The position numbers were made by a program, and so were the translations under genes. Source: Clostridium neonatale (GTDB lineage Bacteria > Bacillota > Clostridia > Clostridiales > Clostridiaceae). Taken from it: a DNA stretch of 64,000 nt. Below are positions 7,881-17,197 of the stretch, one piece after another. Position 1 is the first letter of the stretch; every line of letters begins with the position of its first letter. The stretch lies in NCBI RefSeq assembly GCF_001458595.1, contig NZ_LN890328.1, forward strand, positions 2,113,743-2,177,742, written 5' to 3'. The notes beneath the pieces are model-generated. The model was not told the origin of the DNA. It worked only from the letters and a program-made list of their open reading frames with translations, and made no database searches.

Positions 7881-8871
7881 CTGGCACTTTGCCTCCTATA
7901 GTTTTAGGATCAAATTCATTTAATTTTTCAAAATATGTTTCATATTCTTTATAGCTATCTTTTATTGATACATATTTAATATTTGATCTGTCTATAGCTT
8001 TAACTATAATAGGCTTCTTTGCAGAAACTCCAATTTCTTCACAATAAGATCCTAATGTATCTTTATCCTTATATACAAATTCTGTACTTTCATTTATCTT
8101 ATTTAAAAGTGCTTTTACAAATTCATTGTCATTATCTATTAAATCTTTTTTTACTATAACAGTAGCCTGAGGATACCCATATTCTGAATTATTTATACTT
8201 TTCCATTCTTCATTTAAATCTAAAATAACTTTAAAGTTTTCATTCTTAGTTTGAACTGTTGATAAGGCTGGTTCTGGTATTACCGCATATTCTGCTTTTC
8301 CTGCCAAAATAATAGGTGCAAGTTCACTTACTCCATCAACGTAACTAAAATTAATATCATTATCTACATCAATTCCTTTATCTTTAAGAATTGCTCTTGC
8401 AGTTATGTCTGGTGTTAAGCCTTTTCCTATGTTATAAACTTCCTTACCTTTTAGATTTTCTAAAGTTGCTTCAGGATTAGTTGAGCCTAAATAAAAAGAT
8501 CCCCATCCAGTAGTACCTGCTATCTTATACTCTCCATTTGTTTTATTATAGGCTGTTGCAGCAAGATTTGATGGCACTATAGCCACATCTGGCTCGCCTT
8601 TCATTACATTAGTAGCTAAACTTTCTGAACTTTGTTCTATTGTATATGTGACATCGTATCCTTTAACTATTTCTGGTTTTTCCCTTATCATCTTTGCAAT
8701 TCCTATTGCTGGTAATCCATCTGGTACTGCAAATGTTATATTTTTAGGTTCTGATGCTTCTTCCACCTTTGACTGAGTATTATCATTATTAATGCTTGTA
8801 CTATTTCCACACCCTATAAAAGTAAATAATGCTAAAATCATTGTTAAAACTAAACATATATTTTTTTTCAT
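7855..8871 (-). CDS. Lipoprotein substrate-binding protein of ABC importer
   Basis: Extracellular solute-binding lipoprotein of about 338 residues, NMT1/SsuA-like fold. The start chosen gives a clean type II signal peptide: MKKN, a hydrophobic stretch, then lipobox FIGC. A start 14 codons upstream would put a charged extension before the signal. The mature part has the family's FAVPDGLPAIGIAKM opening and DVAIVPSNLAA segment. Upstream (8983-9002 region) is an imperfect inverted repeat (CCCCTATAGG...AAAGGG) that may be an operator. No sulfur, thiamine or molybdate riboswitch was recognised. The substrate could be an aliphatic sulfonate, a pyrimidine precursor or another small organic molecule. 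Confidence 0.87.
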   Translation of the reverse strand: MKKNICLVLTMILALFTFIGCGNSTSINNDNTQSKVEEASEPKNITFAVPDGLPAIGIAKMIREKPEIVKGYDVTYTIEQSSESLATNVMKGEPDVAIVPSNLAATAYNKTNGEYKIAGTTGWGSFYLGSTNPEATLENLKGKEVYNIGKGLTPDITARAILKDKGIDVDNDINFSYVDGVSELAPIILAGKAEYAVIPEPALSTVQTKNENFKVILDLNEEWKSINNSEYGYPQATVIVKKDLIDNDNEFVKALLNKINESTEFVYKDKDTLGSYCEEIGVSAKKPIIVKAIDRSNIKYVSIKDSYKEYETYFEKLNEFDPKTIGGKVPDEAIFMEK

Positions 8872-9024
8872 TTTATATACCTGCTTTCTTAAATTCACAA
8901 TTTTTAAATACATATTCCTTAATTCAAAATTAAAAATATATATAAATATTAGTTTTTATCTCAATTATACATCTCCCCTATAGGTAATCTAAAGGGCATG
9001 CATCTTTAATTATGAATTTATGAC

Positions 9025-9444
9025 TTATCTATACATATCAACAATCATGCCTTGTATTTCATCTATGGTTGCTGCAATGTTTATATTTTCTTTTTGATCA
9101 CCTAATACAGCTTGTGTTAATTCTTCAAGCTTGCCATCAACAGTATCCACTGTTACAAAATATTGCGTCTGCCAAAAACTTATATCTTTTTTTGTTTCAT
9201 ACATATATTTTAATACAGATTCTAAGTACTCTTTTATCATTTTTTTATACATAACTACATCTACATATGTCTTAGTCAGTATAAGCTTGTTTCCTCTCTT
9301 TTTTATATCATCAACTAGCTTTTTTAATTGTTCTTCAGATTTACGTTGTCTTTCCTTATTAAAGCTTTGTGAAAAATCTTTCTTTTCTGAAACAGATTTT
9401 CTTTCCGGAGTAACAGATCCTCTTCTTACTCTACCAATTTCCAT
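9025..9444 (-). CDS. yaaR: YaaR family protein (DUF327)
   Basis: 139-residue basic, mostly helical cytosolic protein of the Firmicute YaaR/DUF327 family. The conserved tail (DGKLEELTQAVLGDQKENINIAATIDEIQGMIVDMYR region) and the SVLKYMYETKK segment are characteristic. In relatives the gene often lies near dnaX/recR or holB loci; here it stands alone. The ATG at 9444 has AAAGGA eight bases upstream, whereas a TTG three codons earlier directly abuts it. Function unknown. Confidence 0.8.
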   Translation of the reverse strand: MEIGRVRRGSVTPERKSVSEKKDFSQSFNKERQRKSEEQLKKLVDDIKKRGNKLILTKTYVDVVMYKKMIKEYLESVLKYMYETKKDISFWQTQYFVTVDTVDGKLEELTQAVLGDQKENINIAATIDEIQGMIVDMYR

Positions 9445-9700
9445 TGCAATCAATCCTTTCTCATTCTACCTTAAATTATATCAAAAAATAGCATTATTCT
9501 CTACTTAAATTATGTAATGTAATTGATAATATAAACTTACTAAGTAAGCTATTTTACAAATTATTTTTTCTTAACATATTTCTTTATTTTACATTATCTT
9601 ATTAACAGTCTATAAACTCATTATTTCCCATGTATATATTTTTATATTTTTTCTAATATATATAGTATGTATAATAATATTTTATTGGAGGTATGAAAAT

Positions 9701-12316
9701 ATGTGGTTTAATAAATCTGTCGATGATATCTCAAAAGAATTAGACAGTAATTTAACTTCTGGTTTATCAACGGTAGAGGCAAAAAAAAGACTTGAAAAGT
9801 ATGGTGAAAATAAGTTAAAATCCTCTACACAAAAAAGTATTCTTCAATTATTTTTTTCTCAAATTAATGATGTAATGATTTATATACTTATTATTGCAGC
9901 TATTATTTCTGCTTTTATGAAAGAATATAGTGATTCTGTTATTATTCTTATCGTTATTTTAATAAATGCAGTAATAGGTGTTGTTCAAGAATTTAAAGCA
10001 GAAAAATCATTAGAGGCATTGAAAAAATTGTCAACACCTAAAGCAATAGTAAAAAGAGATGGAACAGTTCAAGAGATTCCATCTGAAGAAGTCGTTCCTG
10101 GAGACATTGTTATTTTAGATGCTGGCCGCTATCTTCCTGCTGATTTAAGATTAATTGAAAGCGCTAACTTAAAAGTAGATGAATCAGCTTTTACTGGTGA
10201 ATCAGTACCTGCTGAAAAAAACTCTGATATTATAGGTGCTACTGACAATGTTCCAATTGGAGATCAGTCTAACATGTGCTTCATGTCAACTTTAGTTACT
10301 TATGGACGTGGAAGTGGCATTGTTGTTGGTACAGCAATGAATACAGAAATAGGTAAAATTGCAGATATGCTTGATAAAGAAGAAGATAATACAACACCTC
10401 TTCAAAAAAGACTTGCCTCTCTTGGTAAAACTTTAGGAATTGGTGCTGTTATTATATGTGTAATAATTTTTATAATTTCAATGTTTCAAGGAAGAGATTT
10501 ATTTGAAATGCTATTAACCTCAATTAGTTTAGCTGTTGCTGCTATTCCAGAAGGCCTTCCAGCTATTGTTGCTATCGTACTAGCACTTGGTGTTCAAAGA
10601 ATGATAAAACAAAATTCTATAGTAAAAAAACTTCCTGCTGTAGAGACCTTAGGTTCTGTAAATATAATTTGCTCAGATAAAACAGGTACTTTAACTTTAA
10701 ATTTAATGACAGTAAAAAAATGTTTTATAAATGATTCTTTAATTCAAATAGATAAATGTGATTTAAATAATGAAGATACTAAAACACTATTTGAAGGGAT
10801 GATTCTTTGCAGTGATGCTACAATAAAAGATGGAAAAAAAGCTGGTGATCCAACAGAAATAGCTTTAATAGATGCTGGGCTTAAATTTAATTTATACGGT
10901 GAAGATCTTAATTCCGCTCATCAAAGAGTTGATGAAATTCCTTTTGATTCAGATAGAAAGCTCATGACAACAGTAAATAAATATGATAATAAATTTAAAG
11001 TATTTACTAAAGGTGCTATAGATAATTTACTTAAAATATCTACTAAAATTTTAATTAATAATGAAATAGTGGACCTTTCTGAAGATAAAAAGAAATATAT
11101 ACTCGATCAATCAAACTTAATGTCTGATGAAGCTTTAAGAGTTCTAGCTCTAGGTTTTAAAATAATTGATACTATGGATGTTAAATTAGATTCTCTTGAA
11201 AATGATTTAATTTTTGTTGGATTTATGGGTATGATAGACCCTCCACGTGAAGAAGTGAAACCATCAATAGAACTATGTAAAAAGGCAGGTATAACTCCTG
11301 TAATGATAACAGGTGATCATAAGAACACTGCATTTGCCATTGCGCATGAGCTTGGCATAGCAGATAAAATAGATGAATGTATGTCTGGATTTGAAATAGA
11401 TAAATACAGTGATGAGGATTTTAAAAAAGTTGTAAGTAAATATAAGGTTTTTGCAAGAGTATCACCTGAAAACAAAGTTAAAATTGTTAAAGCTCATAAA
11501 GCAAATGGTAATATTGTTTCAATGACTGGTGATGGAGTAAATGATGCACCTTCTTTAAAAGCTGCTGATATTGGTGTTGCTATGGGCATAACAGGTACTG
11601 ACGTTGCCAAAAGTGCTGCTGATATGATTTTAACTGATGATAATTTCACGACAATTGTTAACGCTGTTGAAGAAGGACGAAATATTTATACCAACATAAG
11701 AAAGTCTATAATTTTTCTTTTATCATGCAACCTTGGAGAAATTGTTGCTTTATTTATAGCTATTTTATTTAACATGAATGCACCACTTCTGCCTATTCAT
11801 ATTTTATGGGTAAATTTAATAACTGACAGTTTTCCTGCATTATCATTAGGAGTCGATCCTAGAGATCCTAGCGTAATGGATCAAAAACCAAGAAATCCAA
11901 AAGAATCGCTTTTTGCAAATCATATGGGCACTTACGCAATAATCAATGGTATCATAATAGGAGTATTAACTCTAATTGCATTTAATCTTGGAGAACATTT
12001 ATATTCAAATTCTCTAATGCATGCTCAAACATTATCATTTGTTGTTTTAAGTTTTTCACAATTATTCTTTTCTTTATCAATGAGAAACAAAGAAAAGTCG
12101 TTATTTAAAGTTGGAATCTTTACAAATAAATACTTACTTTATTCCATTTTGCTTGGAATTCTAATACAATTATTAATAATAACCATTCCATTTTTATCTT
12201 CAGTCTTTAGTGCATATACTTTGACTTTAAGAGACTGGGCTTTGTGCATTGGCATTTCACTTATTCCTTTTGTACTTAATGAACTATTTAAGGTATTTAA
12301 ATATTCAAATAAATAA
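9701..12316 (+). CDS. P-type ATPase, calcium-transporting (P2A) type
   Basis: 871-residue membrane pump. The actuator loop has TGES near residue 165, the phosphorylated aspartate is in CSDKTGTLT near 326, and the hinge TGDGVND lies near 610. Ten membrane spans are expected. Ion-site residues resemble SERCA: PEGLP in M4, N and E in CNLGEIVALF of M5, and N, T and D in VNLITDSFPALSLG of M6. The glutamate that SERCA has in M8 appears replaced by a polar residue (SFSQLFF), so one bound ion is possible. GGAGG precedes the ATG; a terminator follows. Calcium is the likeliest ion, manganese an alternative. Confidence 0.9.
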   Translation: MWFNKSVDDISKELDSNLTSGLSTVEAKKRLEKYGENKLKSSTQKSILQLFFSQINDVMIYILIIAAIISAFMKEYSDSVIILIVILINAVIGVVQEFKAEKSLEALKKLSTPKAIVKRDGTVQEIPSEEVVPGDIVILDAGRYLPADLRLIESANLKVDESAFTGESVPAEKNSDIIGATDNVPIGDQSNMCFMSTLVTYGRGSGIVVGTAMNTEIGKIADMLDKEEDNTTPLQKRLASLGKTLGIGAVIICVIIFIISMFQGRDLFEMLLTSISLAVAAIPEGLPAIVAIVLALGVQRMIKQNSIVKKLPAVETLGSVNIICSDKTGTLTLNLMTVKKCFINDSLIQIDKCDLNNEDTKTLFEGMILCSDATIKDGKKAGDPTEIALIDAGLKFNLYGEDLNSAHQRVDEIPFDSDRKLMTTVNKYDNKFKVFTKGAIDNLLKISTKILINNEIVDLSEDKKKYILDQSNLMSDEALRVLALGFKIIDTMDVKLDSLENDLIFVGFMGMIDPPREEVKPSIELCKKAGITPVMITGDHKNTAFAIAHELGIADKIDECMSGFEIDKYSDEDFKKVVSKYKVFARVSPENKVKIVKAHKANGNIVSMTGDGVNDAPSLKAADIGVAMGITGTDVAKSAADMILTDDNFTTIVNAVEEGRNIYTNIRKSIIFLLSCNLGEIVALFIAILFNMNAPLLPIHILWVNLITDSFPALSLGVDPRDPSVMDQKPRNPKESLFANHMGTYAIINGIIIGVLTLIAFNLGEHLYSNSLMHAQTLSFVVLSFSQLFFSLSMRNKEKSLFKVGIFTNKYLLYSILLGILIQLLIITIPFLSSVFSAYTLTLRDWALCIGISLIPFVLNELFKVFKYSNK

Positions 12317-12320
12317 ATTT

Positions 12321-12365
12321 AAAGAAGCTGTTTTAAACTATAATTTTTGAAGCAGTTTCTTTTTT
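12321..12365 (+). terminator. Intrinsic terminator of the P-type ATPase gene
   Basis: Arms AGAAGCTGTTTTAAA and TTTGAAGCAGTTTCT pair with G-U wobbles and are followed by a run of T. Confidence 0.8.
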
Positions 12366-12680
12366 GATTATATGACCTTCTCTATAACTTTAACATTTAT
12401 ATCTTTTTGACTCATATATTTTATTATTCTTTCTATTATCTAATCTACACATGTTCCCATACATACAGTATAAGATTTTAGAAATAACTATAAAATAAAA
12501 ATCTAAGTTCTATAATTTCAACTTTAAGCACAGTATAAGTTCTATAAATTTATACTATTTTTTTCTATGTTTTTTATAACTATTTATAAAGATTGCTTTT
12601 CCTTGGCAATCTTTATTGAATTATGTAAAGGTTTGTACTAAAATTTATTTATACAAAATTATTTTTTAGGAGGGATTGGG
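12366..12680. other. AT-rich intergenic region without a clear gene
   Basis: Holds a small 9-bp stem hairpin (AAAGATTGC with GCAATCTTT, 12588-12614) in the probable leader of the next gene. A 24-codon minus-strand frame near 12370-12440 has no ribosome binding site and is not called. Confidence 0.5.
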
Positions 12681-12983
12681 ATGATCGTAAAATGTATAGA
12701 TGATACTCTTTGTTCAACATTAACTTTAAATAAAGAATATATTGTTATTGAAGAAGCACCTGAATACTACGTAATCTTAGATAATAAAAATGAAGAAATA
12801 ACTAGTAGAAAATCAAGATTCACAGTAGTTGAAGATGGTGATTTAACAAAGAAAGCTAAAGCTACAATTAATGAACTAAGTTATCAGCTAGATAATGATT
12901 TTAAAGATATTAAGCAATTCTCAATTAGAAAAAATTCTAAGGGAGAAATTAAAGAAATCTCTATAAAATTCAAATATGAATAA
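12681..12983 (+). CDS. Hypothetical protein, 100 residues
   Basis: Not recognised by name. The first 55 residues look beta-rich (MIVKCIDD, TLNKEYIVIEE, EYYVILDNKNEE), similar in style to small Firmicute domains of unknown function. The C-terminal part is charged, with helix then strand. No membrane segment or cysteine pair is seen apart from two N-terminal cysteines. TAGGAGGG lies upstream of the ATG, and a bidirectional terminator follows directly, so it is a single-gene unit. Confidence 0.7.
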   Translation: MIVKCIDDTLCSTLTLNKEYIVIEEAPEYYVILDNKNEEITSRKSRFTVVEDGDLTKKAKATINELSYQLDNDFKDIKQFSIRKNSKGEIKEISIKFKYE

Positions 12984-12988
12984 ATTCT

Positions 12989-13035
12989 AAAGATTAAAGA
13001 CCATCACTATATTTAGGATGGTCTTTAATCTTTTT
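12989..13035. terminator. Bidirectional terminator between the 100-residue gene and asnB
   Basis: Perfect 17-bp arms (AAAGATTAAAGACCATC and complement) around an 11-base loop, with T-rich tails on both strands; it serves two convergent genes. Confidence 0.93.
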
Positions 13036-13045
13036 AACTAACTTA

Positions 13046-14890
13046 TTATAATAAAATATTTATATTATATTCTTCAAGCCATATATTCATTTGAACTAAA
13101 TAAGCAATTAATTGAGGTCCTGTCATTAATTGACCATACCATGGTGATTTATAACTTTCTCCCTTTGTTCTTATAATTTCTCTTATTACCTCTTCATCAA
13201 TAATTTCATGAATTGGGGAAGATTTTTTATCTAATATCTCAGTCATCATTTTGCATACTATATCTGTATATATTGGATTATGAGTTTTAGGATATGGACT
13301 CTTCTTTCTATATATAATATCTTCTGGAAGTATTCCTTCAAGTGCTGCTCTTAAAAGTCCTTTTTCTCTACCTTTATAAAGCTTAATATCATGTGGCATA
13401 TTAAAAGTATAATTTACTAATCTTATATCTGCAAAAGGAACTCGTACTTCTAAGCTGTTATACATACTTACCCTGTCTTTACGATTTAAAAGATTTACCA
13501 TAAACCATTTTAAATTTAAATATGACACTTCTTTGAGTCTATAATCTTTTTTAGTCTCATTATCTAAATGAGGTACCTCACTTAAAGATTTATCGTATTG
13601 TGCTTTTACCATTTCATCAATAGGCATTTCTTTTAATTTCTTACTTACTATTTCTTTTCTGCTATTAACAAATCTAGACCAAGGAAATGTATCTAAATAA
13701 AACATTTCATCTCTAGTAAACCATGGATATCCACCAAATATTTCATCAGCACATTCTCCTGAAAGTCCAACAACGAAATCGTTACGTATTTCTTTGCAAA
13801 ATAAAAGTAATGATGAATCAATGTCAGCCATGCCAGGCAGATCTCTTGCACGTACTGCATCTCTTAAAGCAAATGCCAAATCTTTATGATTTAAAACAAC
13901 TTTTTTGTGATCACTATTTATAAACTTAGCCATTTCCTCTGCATAAAATTCATCTGATGTTGGCTGAAATAATGATGATTTAAAATATTTATCATTGTCT
14001 TCATAATCTATAGAATAAGTTGTGAGCTTTTTACCTTTTTCTTTAAAACTATTAGCTGCTATAGCACTTATTGCTGATGAATCAAGCCCCCCTGATAAAA
14101 AGGTACAAAGAGGTACATCGCCAACTAATTGTCTTTGTATAGCATCTATTAATAATTGTCTTGTATGCTCAATTGCTTCTTCCGCATTTTCTTTAAATTC
14201 CTCAGCTTTGACAGTCCAATATTCCCATACTTTAATATTATTGTTTCTATCAACTAGAACACAGTTTGCTGGAGCTACTTCTTTTATATCCTTATATACA
14301 GCACTTCCTGGAATTGTTGCAGGGCCAAGTGCAAATATTTCTGTTAAGCCTTCAATATTTACTTCTCTCTTTATATTCGGATAAGCTAATATGGTTTTTA
14401 TTTCTGACCCAAAAACTAAAGTATTATTGCAAATTGCATAAAATAATGGTTTTACTCCCATCTGATCTCTAACCAAGAAAACTTCTTGTTTAGCTTCATC
14501 AAAAACTGCAAAAGCAAATATTCCTATGAGTTTATTAACACAATCCTTTCCATAAGCAATATATGCAGTAAGCAAAACTTCTGTATCTGAATATGAGTTA
14601 AATGTAAATCCTTCTTTTATAAGATCTTTTCTTAAATCTTCAGTATTATATAATTCTCCATTATAAACTATTGTGAATTTTTTACCCTCTATAGTTTTAG
14701 TCATAGGCTGAATTCCACCTTCTGGATCTACAACTATTAATCTTCTATGTCCAAGTAAAACATTATTTGAGATATAAAATCCCTCAGTATCTGGACCTCT
14801 TCGCTCTAAAGTTTTCACCATTTTTTTTAGTATATTTATATTTTCTACTATGTTTGCCTTAAAATTAATTAATCCAGCAATACCACACAT
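13046..14890 (-). CDS. asnB: Asparagine synthase, glutamine-hydrolysing
   Basis: 614-residue class II amidotransferase that makes asparagine from aspartate, glutamine and ATP. The chosen ATG puts Cys at position 2 (MCGIAG), required as the glutaminase nucleophile after Met removal. The GTG three codons upstream would bury it and overlaps the ribosome binding site AGAGGTG. The glutaminase domain shows RRGPD and YNGELYN; the synthetase domain has the PPi-loop SGGLDSS near residue 265 and GECADEIFGGYPWF further on. All key residues are present. The window also encodes the unrelated ammonia-dependent AsnA. Confidence 0.96.
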   Translation of the reverse strand: MCGIAGLINFKANIVENINILKKMVKTLERRGPDTEGFYISNNVLLGHRRLIVVDPEGGIQPMTKTIEGKKFTIVYNGELYNTEDLRKDLIKEGFTFNSYSDTEVLLTAYIAYGKDCVNKLIGIFAFAVFDEAKQEVFLVRDQMGVKPLFYAICNNTLVFGSEIKTILAYPNIKREVNIEGLTEIFALGPATIPGSAVYKDIKEVAPANCVLVDRNNNIKVWEYWTVKAEEFKENAEEAIEHTRQLLIDAIQRQLVGDVPLCTFLSGGLDSSAISAIAANSFKEKGKKLTTYSIDYEDNDKYFKSSLFQPTSDEFYAEEMAKFINSDHKKVVLNHKDLAFALRDAVRARDLPGMADIDSSLLLFCKEIRNDFVVGLSGECADEIFGGYPWFTRDEMFYLDTFPWSRFVNSRKEIVSKKLKEMPIDEMVKAQYDKSLSEVPHLDNETKKDYRLKEVSYLNLKWFMVNLLNRKDRVSMYNSLEVRVPFADIRLVNYTFNMPHDIKLYKGREKGLLRAALEGILPEDIIYRKKSPYPKTHNPIYTDIVCKMMTEILDKKSSPIHEIIDEEVIREIIRTKGESYKSPWYGQLMTGPQLIAYLVQMNIWLEEYNINILL

Positions 14891-14971
14891 AAACTTCACC
14901 TCTATATAAATTCATATTATTAAAATATGATACTATATATATGTTGTGCAGAATTAATTGAAGTTCTATAT

Positions 14972-15136
14972 TTAATTCCACTTTTTTATTATTTTCTTTA
15001 TTTTTTTAAATCCCACTTCTCCAATATCAATTATTTCTGACGCAAATTCATACATAATATTTTTCCTATTCATTTTTCTCATATTTCTTTTTATTCTATC
15101 TATTTTAGTTATCTTTCTTATTTTCATATTTAGCAC
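14972..15136 (-). CDS. Small basic protein upstream of asnB (54 residues), probable
   Basis: A 54-codon frame not matching any family I know. The protein is strongly basic (about 18 Lys/Arg), amphipathic in the N-terminal half, with a short acidic middle (ASEIIDIGEVG) and a lysine-rich tail. A GTG start has AGGAG seven bases upstream; an ATG three codons later is an alternative but is poorly spaced. It lies 81 bases before asnB on the same strand with no terminator between, so it may share the asnB transcript. It could be a real small protein, a regulatory leader ORF, or chance in AT-rich DNA. Confidence 0.45.
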   Translation of the reverse strand: MLNMKIRKITKIDRIKRNMRKMNRKNIMYEFASEIIDIGEVGFKKIKKIIKKWN

Positions 15137-15169
15137 CAGCTTTCTCCTATAATAATAGTAGTATCTGTA

Positions 15170-15201
15170 TTAATATTATTTTAATACTAAAATAATATTA
15201 A
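15170..15201. promoter_or_regulatory. Perfect 14-bp palindrome (operator candidate)
   Basis: TTAATATTATTTTA and its exact complement flank a 4-base spacer in the divergent region between the asnB-side small ORF and the SpoVAF-like gene. Low GC and lack of a T-run argue for a protein-binding site rather than a terminator. Confidence 0.45.
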
Positions 15202-15245
15202 TGATTTTTTCTATAAATTAATATGAATAAGTAATATTTAAAATA

Positions 15246-15275
15246 TGAATACAAATTTACATAATTGCCATACTA
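15246..15275 (+). promoter_or_regulatory. Sigma-G-type (forespore) promoter of the SpoVAF-like gene
   Basis: TGAATA at 15246-15251 and CATACTA at 15269-15275 with a 17-base spacer; both hexamer and heptamer match the known sigma-G consensus. It lies about 40 bases before the start codon and fits a gene of spore germination. Confidence 0.7.
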
Positions 15276-15315
15276 ATTATATGCAATATTCAAATGTTGA
15301 AAGAAGGTGTATTTC

Positions 15316-16731
15316 TTGAATGTATCATCTAGTTTTAAAGAAAATATTAAATTAATGCATTCAAATTTAGCTATTGATAAAAGCTATGATATAGTTGAAA
15401 GAATATTTAAAATTGGAGGCAAAGACACTGTTTTATACTATATAAATGGCTTCATAAAAGATGACATAATGGAAGAAATTTTGAAATCATTCATTAGTAT
15501 CTCTGTTGATACTATGAATTCTTATAAGACAATAGAAGAATTTACAACACATCAAGTTCCACATGTTTCTGTTGAAAAACAAAGTGATTTAGAAAAAGTT
15601 ATAGATGCACTTTTAACAGGCCAGACTATATTTTACGTGGATGGTTATAAATATTTTATAGTTCTAGACCTACGTACATATCCTGGCCATGATTCTTCAG
15701 AACCTGAAAAAGAAAAAACATTAAGAGGCTCTAGAGAGGCTTTTATAGAAAAGCTTGTATTTGATTCTGCTCTTCTAAGAAGACGTATACGGGATCCTAG
15801 ATTAATTTTTGAAATGCATTCTATTGGTACAATTTCAAAAACTGATGTATGTGTCGCATACATAGATGGTGTAGCTGATGAAAAAATACATAAGATGATA
15901 GTTGACAGTCTTCAGAAGGTAGATATAAACGCCCTTACTGTTGGTGATCAAACATTAATTGATGTAATGTGCAGGCGTAACTGGTTTAATCCATTTCCAA
16001 AAGTACGTTATACTGAGAGACCTGATGTGGCAGCTGCTCATATAGTTGAAGGTAAGTTTGCTATAATCGTTGATAATTCCCCTAACGTATTAATACTTCC
16101 AACTGGCATTTTTGATTTTCTTCAAGATGCTAATGATTACTACTTTCCTTTATTTACAGGAAATTATTTAAGACTTATTAGAAACTTAATAATACTTGCA
16201 ACAGTATTTGTAACTCCACTATATTTATTATTTATAAATGGAAATATTTCAGCGCCAGCATATTTAGACTTTCTAAAACCCAAGGATAGTTATTTTGTAC
16301 CTATGAGTATACAATTTATTATACTTGAATTTGCTGTTGATGCTTTAAAACTGGCATCATTAAACACACCAAATGCTCTTGGAAGCTCTCTATCATTAAT
16401 AGGTGGATTAATTATAGGTGAATATACTATAGATAGTGGATGGTTTACAAGTCAATCAATATTATATATGGCAATAGTTGCACTTGGTGGATTCTCTCAA
16501 ACAAGTGTTGAAATGAACTACGCCTTTAAATTTATGCGTATGCTGCTTATAATATTATCTGCACTGTTTGGATTCTATGGATTTATTGGTGGATTAGTAA
16601 TTATGTTTATAATCTTAGTTTCCACTAAAACAATAGCTGGAGACCATTACTTCTATCCTCTATATCCATTAAATCTTAAAGCGCTTAAAAATGTATTATT
16701 TAGAGCTAGAACTTCTAATAAAGTTCAATAA
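15316..16731 (+). CDS. SpoVAF/GerA-family spore germination membrane protein
   Basis: 471-residue member of the GerA germinant-receptor A-subunit superfamily, closest in style to SpoVAF. The soluble N-terminal half (about 1-285) carries the family segments DSALLRRRIRDPRL and VGDQTLIDVM. The C-terminal half has about five membrane helices with the conserved NTPNALGSSLSLIGGLIIGE region. The TTG start at 15316 is preceded by AAGAAGGTG at proper spacing; the GTG at 15307 overlaps that site. It is expected in the spore inner membrane. No gerB, gerC or spoVA genes adjoin, so it is an orphan A-type subunit. The promoter upstream looks sigma-G-type. Confidence 0.88.
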   Translation: MNVSSSFKENIKLMHSNLAIDKSYDIVERIFKIGGKDTVLYYINGFIKDDIMEEILKSFISISVDTMNSYKTIEEFTTHQVPHVSVEKQSDLEKVIDALLTGQTIFYVDGYKYFIVLDLRTYPGHDSSEPEKEKTLRGSREAFIEKLVFDSALLRRRIRDPRLIFEMHSIGTISKTDVCVAYIDGVADEKIHKMIVDSLQKVDINALTVGDQTLIDVMCRRNWFNPFPKVRYTERPDVAAAHIVEGKFAIIVDNSPNVLILPTGIFDFLQDANDYYFPLFTGNYLRLIRNLIILATVFVTPLYLLFINGNISAPAYLDFLKPKDSYFVPMSIQFIILEFAVDALKLASLNTPNALGSSLSLIGGLIIGEYTIDSGWFTSQSILYMAIVALGGFSQTSVEMNYAFKFMRMLLIILSALFGFYGFIGGLVIMFIILVSTKTIAGDHYFYPLYPLNLKALKNVLFRARTSNKVQ

Positions 16732-16743
16732 AATTTTATATTT

Positions 16744-16814
16744 TAATAATAAATTTAAGAGGTTATATCTAAATGAAATACTCATTATGATATAACCTCT
16801 TAAATTTATTATTA
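16744..16814. terminator. Bidirectional terminator with very long stem
   Basis: About 26 bp of stem (TAATAATAAATTTAAGAGG... with its complement) between two convergent genes. Confidence 0.9.
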
Positions 16815-16834
16815 TATACTTATTACGTTAACTA

Positions 16835-17179
16835 TTAAAAGAAGCTTGTTACTCTTCCTTTTCTTATATAATTTACACCTCTCATTTTAAATCTTTCTAA
16901 TTGCTTTGAATAATAAAAATTATATAAATCTATTGCAAGAAATAACCCATCCATAACTGAATATTTTACATCTTTTAAAAATATCCCATTTTCTTCTTCA
17001 ATTTCTACTTTGTTTGTCTCTTCCATTAATCTTTCAAATTTTTGTTTGCTTTCAGTAAGAATATTCATTATTTCTTCTTCTTCATAGCCTTCAAAATTTT
17101 TATTGATAATGTCATTAACAAATTTTACATACTCACTATTTACTGTTATGTATTCATTGAAAATATCGTTTAAACTCAT
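16835..17179 (-). CDS. Hypothetical protein, 114 residues
   Basis: Not recognised. The protein looks almost wholly helical and acidic in its first two thirds (EGYEEEEIMNIL, NKVEIEEENG), with a more hydrophobic helix (SVMDGLFLAIDLYNFYYSKQ) and a basic end (RMRGVNYIRKGR-like). No signal peptide. AGAGGATAAC precedes the ATG by about six bases. It lies 18 bases downstream of cvfB on the same strand and is likely co-transcribed with it. Confidence 0.65.
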   Translation of the reverse strand: MSLNDIFNEYITVNSEYVKFVNDIINKNFEGYEEEEIMNILTESKQKFERLMEETNKVEIEEENGIFLKDVKYSVMDGLFLAIDLYNFYYSKQLERFKMRGVNYIRKGRVTSFF

Positions 17180-17197
17180 CTCAAGTTATCCTCTTTC

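Noticed and set aside
8941..9000. Riboswitch (thiamine or S-box) ahead of the ABC importer operon
   Set aside because: Only a short imperfect inverted repeat is present; none of the conserved riboswitch sequences is found.
12370..12470. Small minus-strand gene after the P-type ATPase
   Set aside because: Only about 24 codons, no ribosome binding site, very low-complexity composition.
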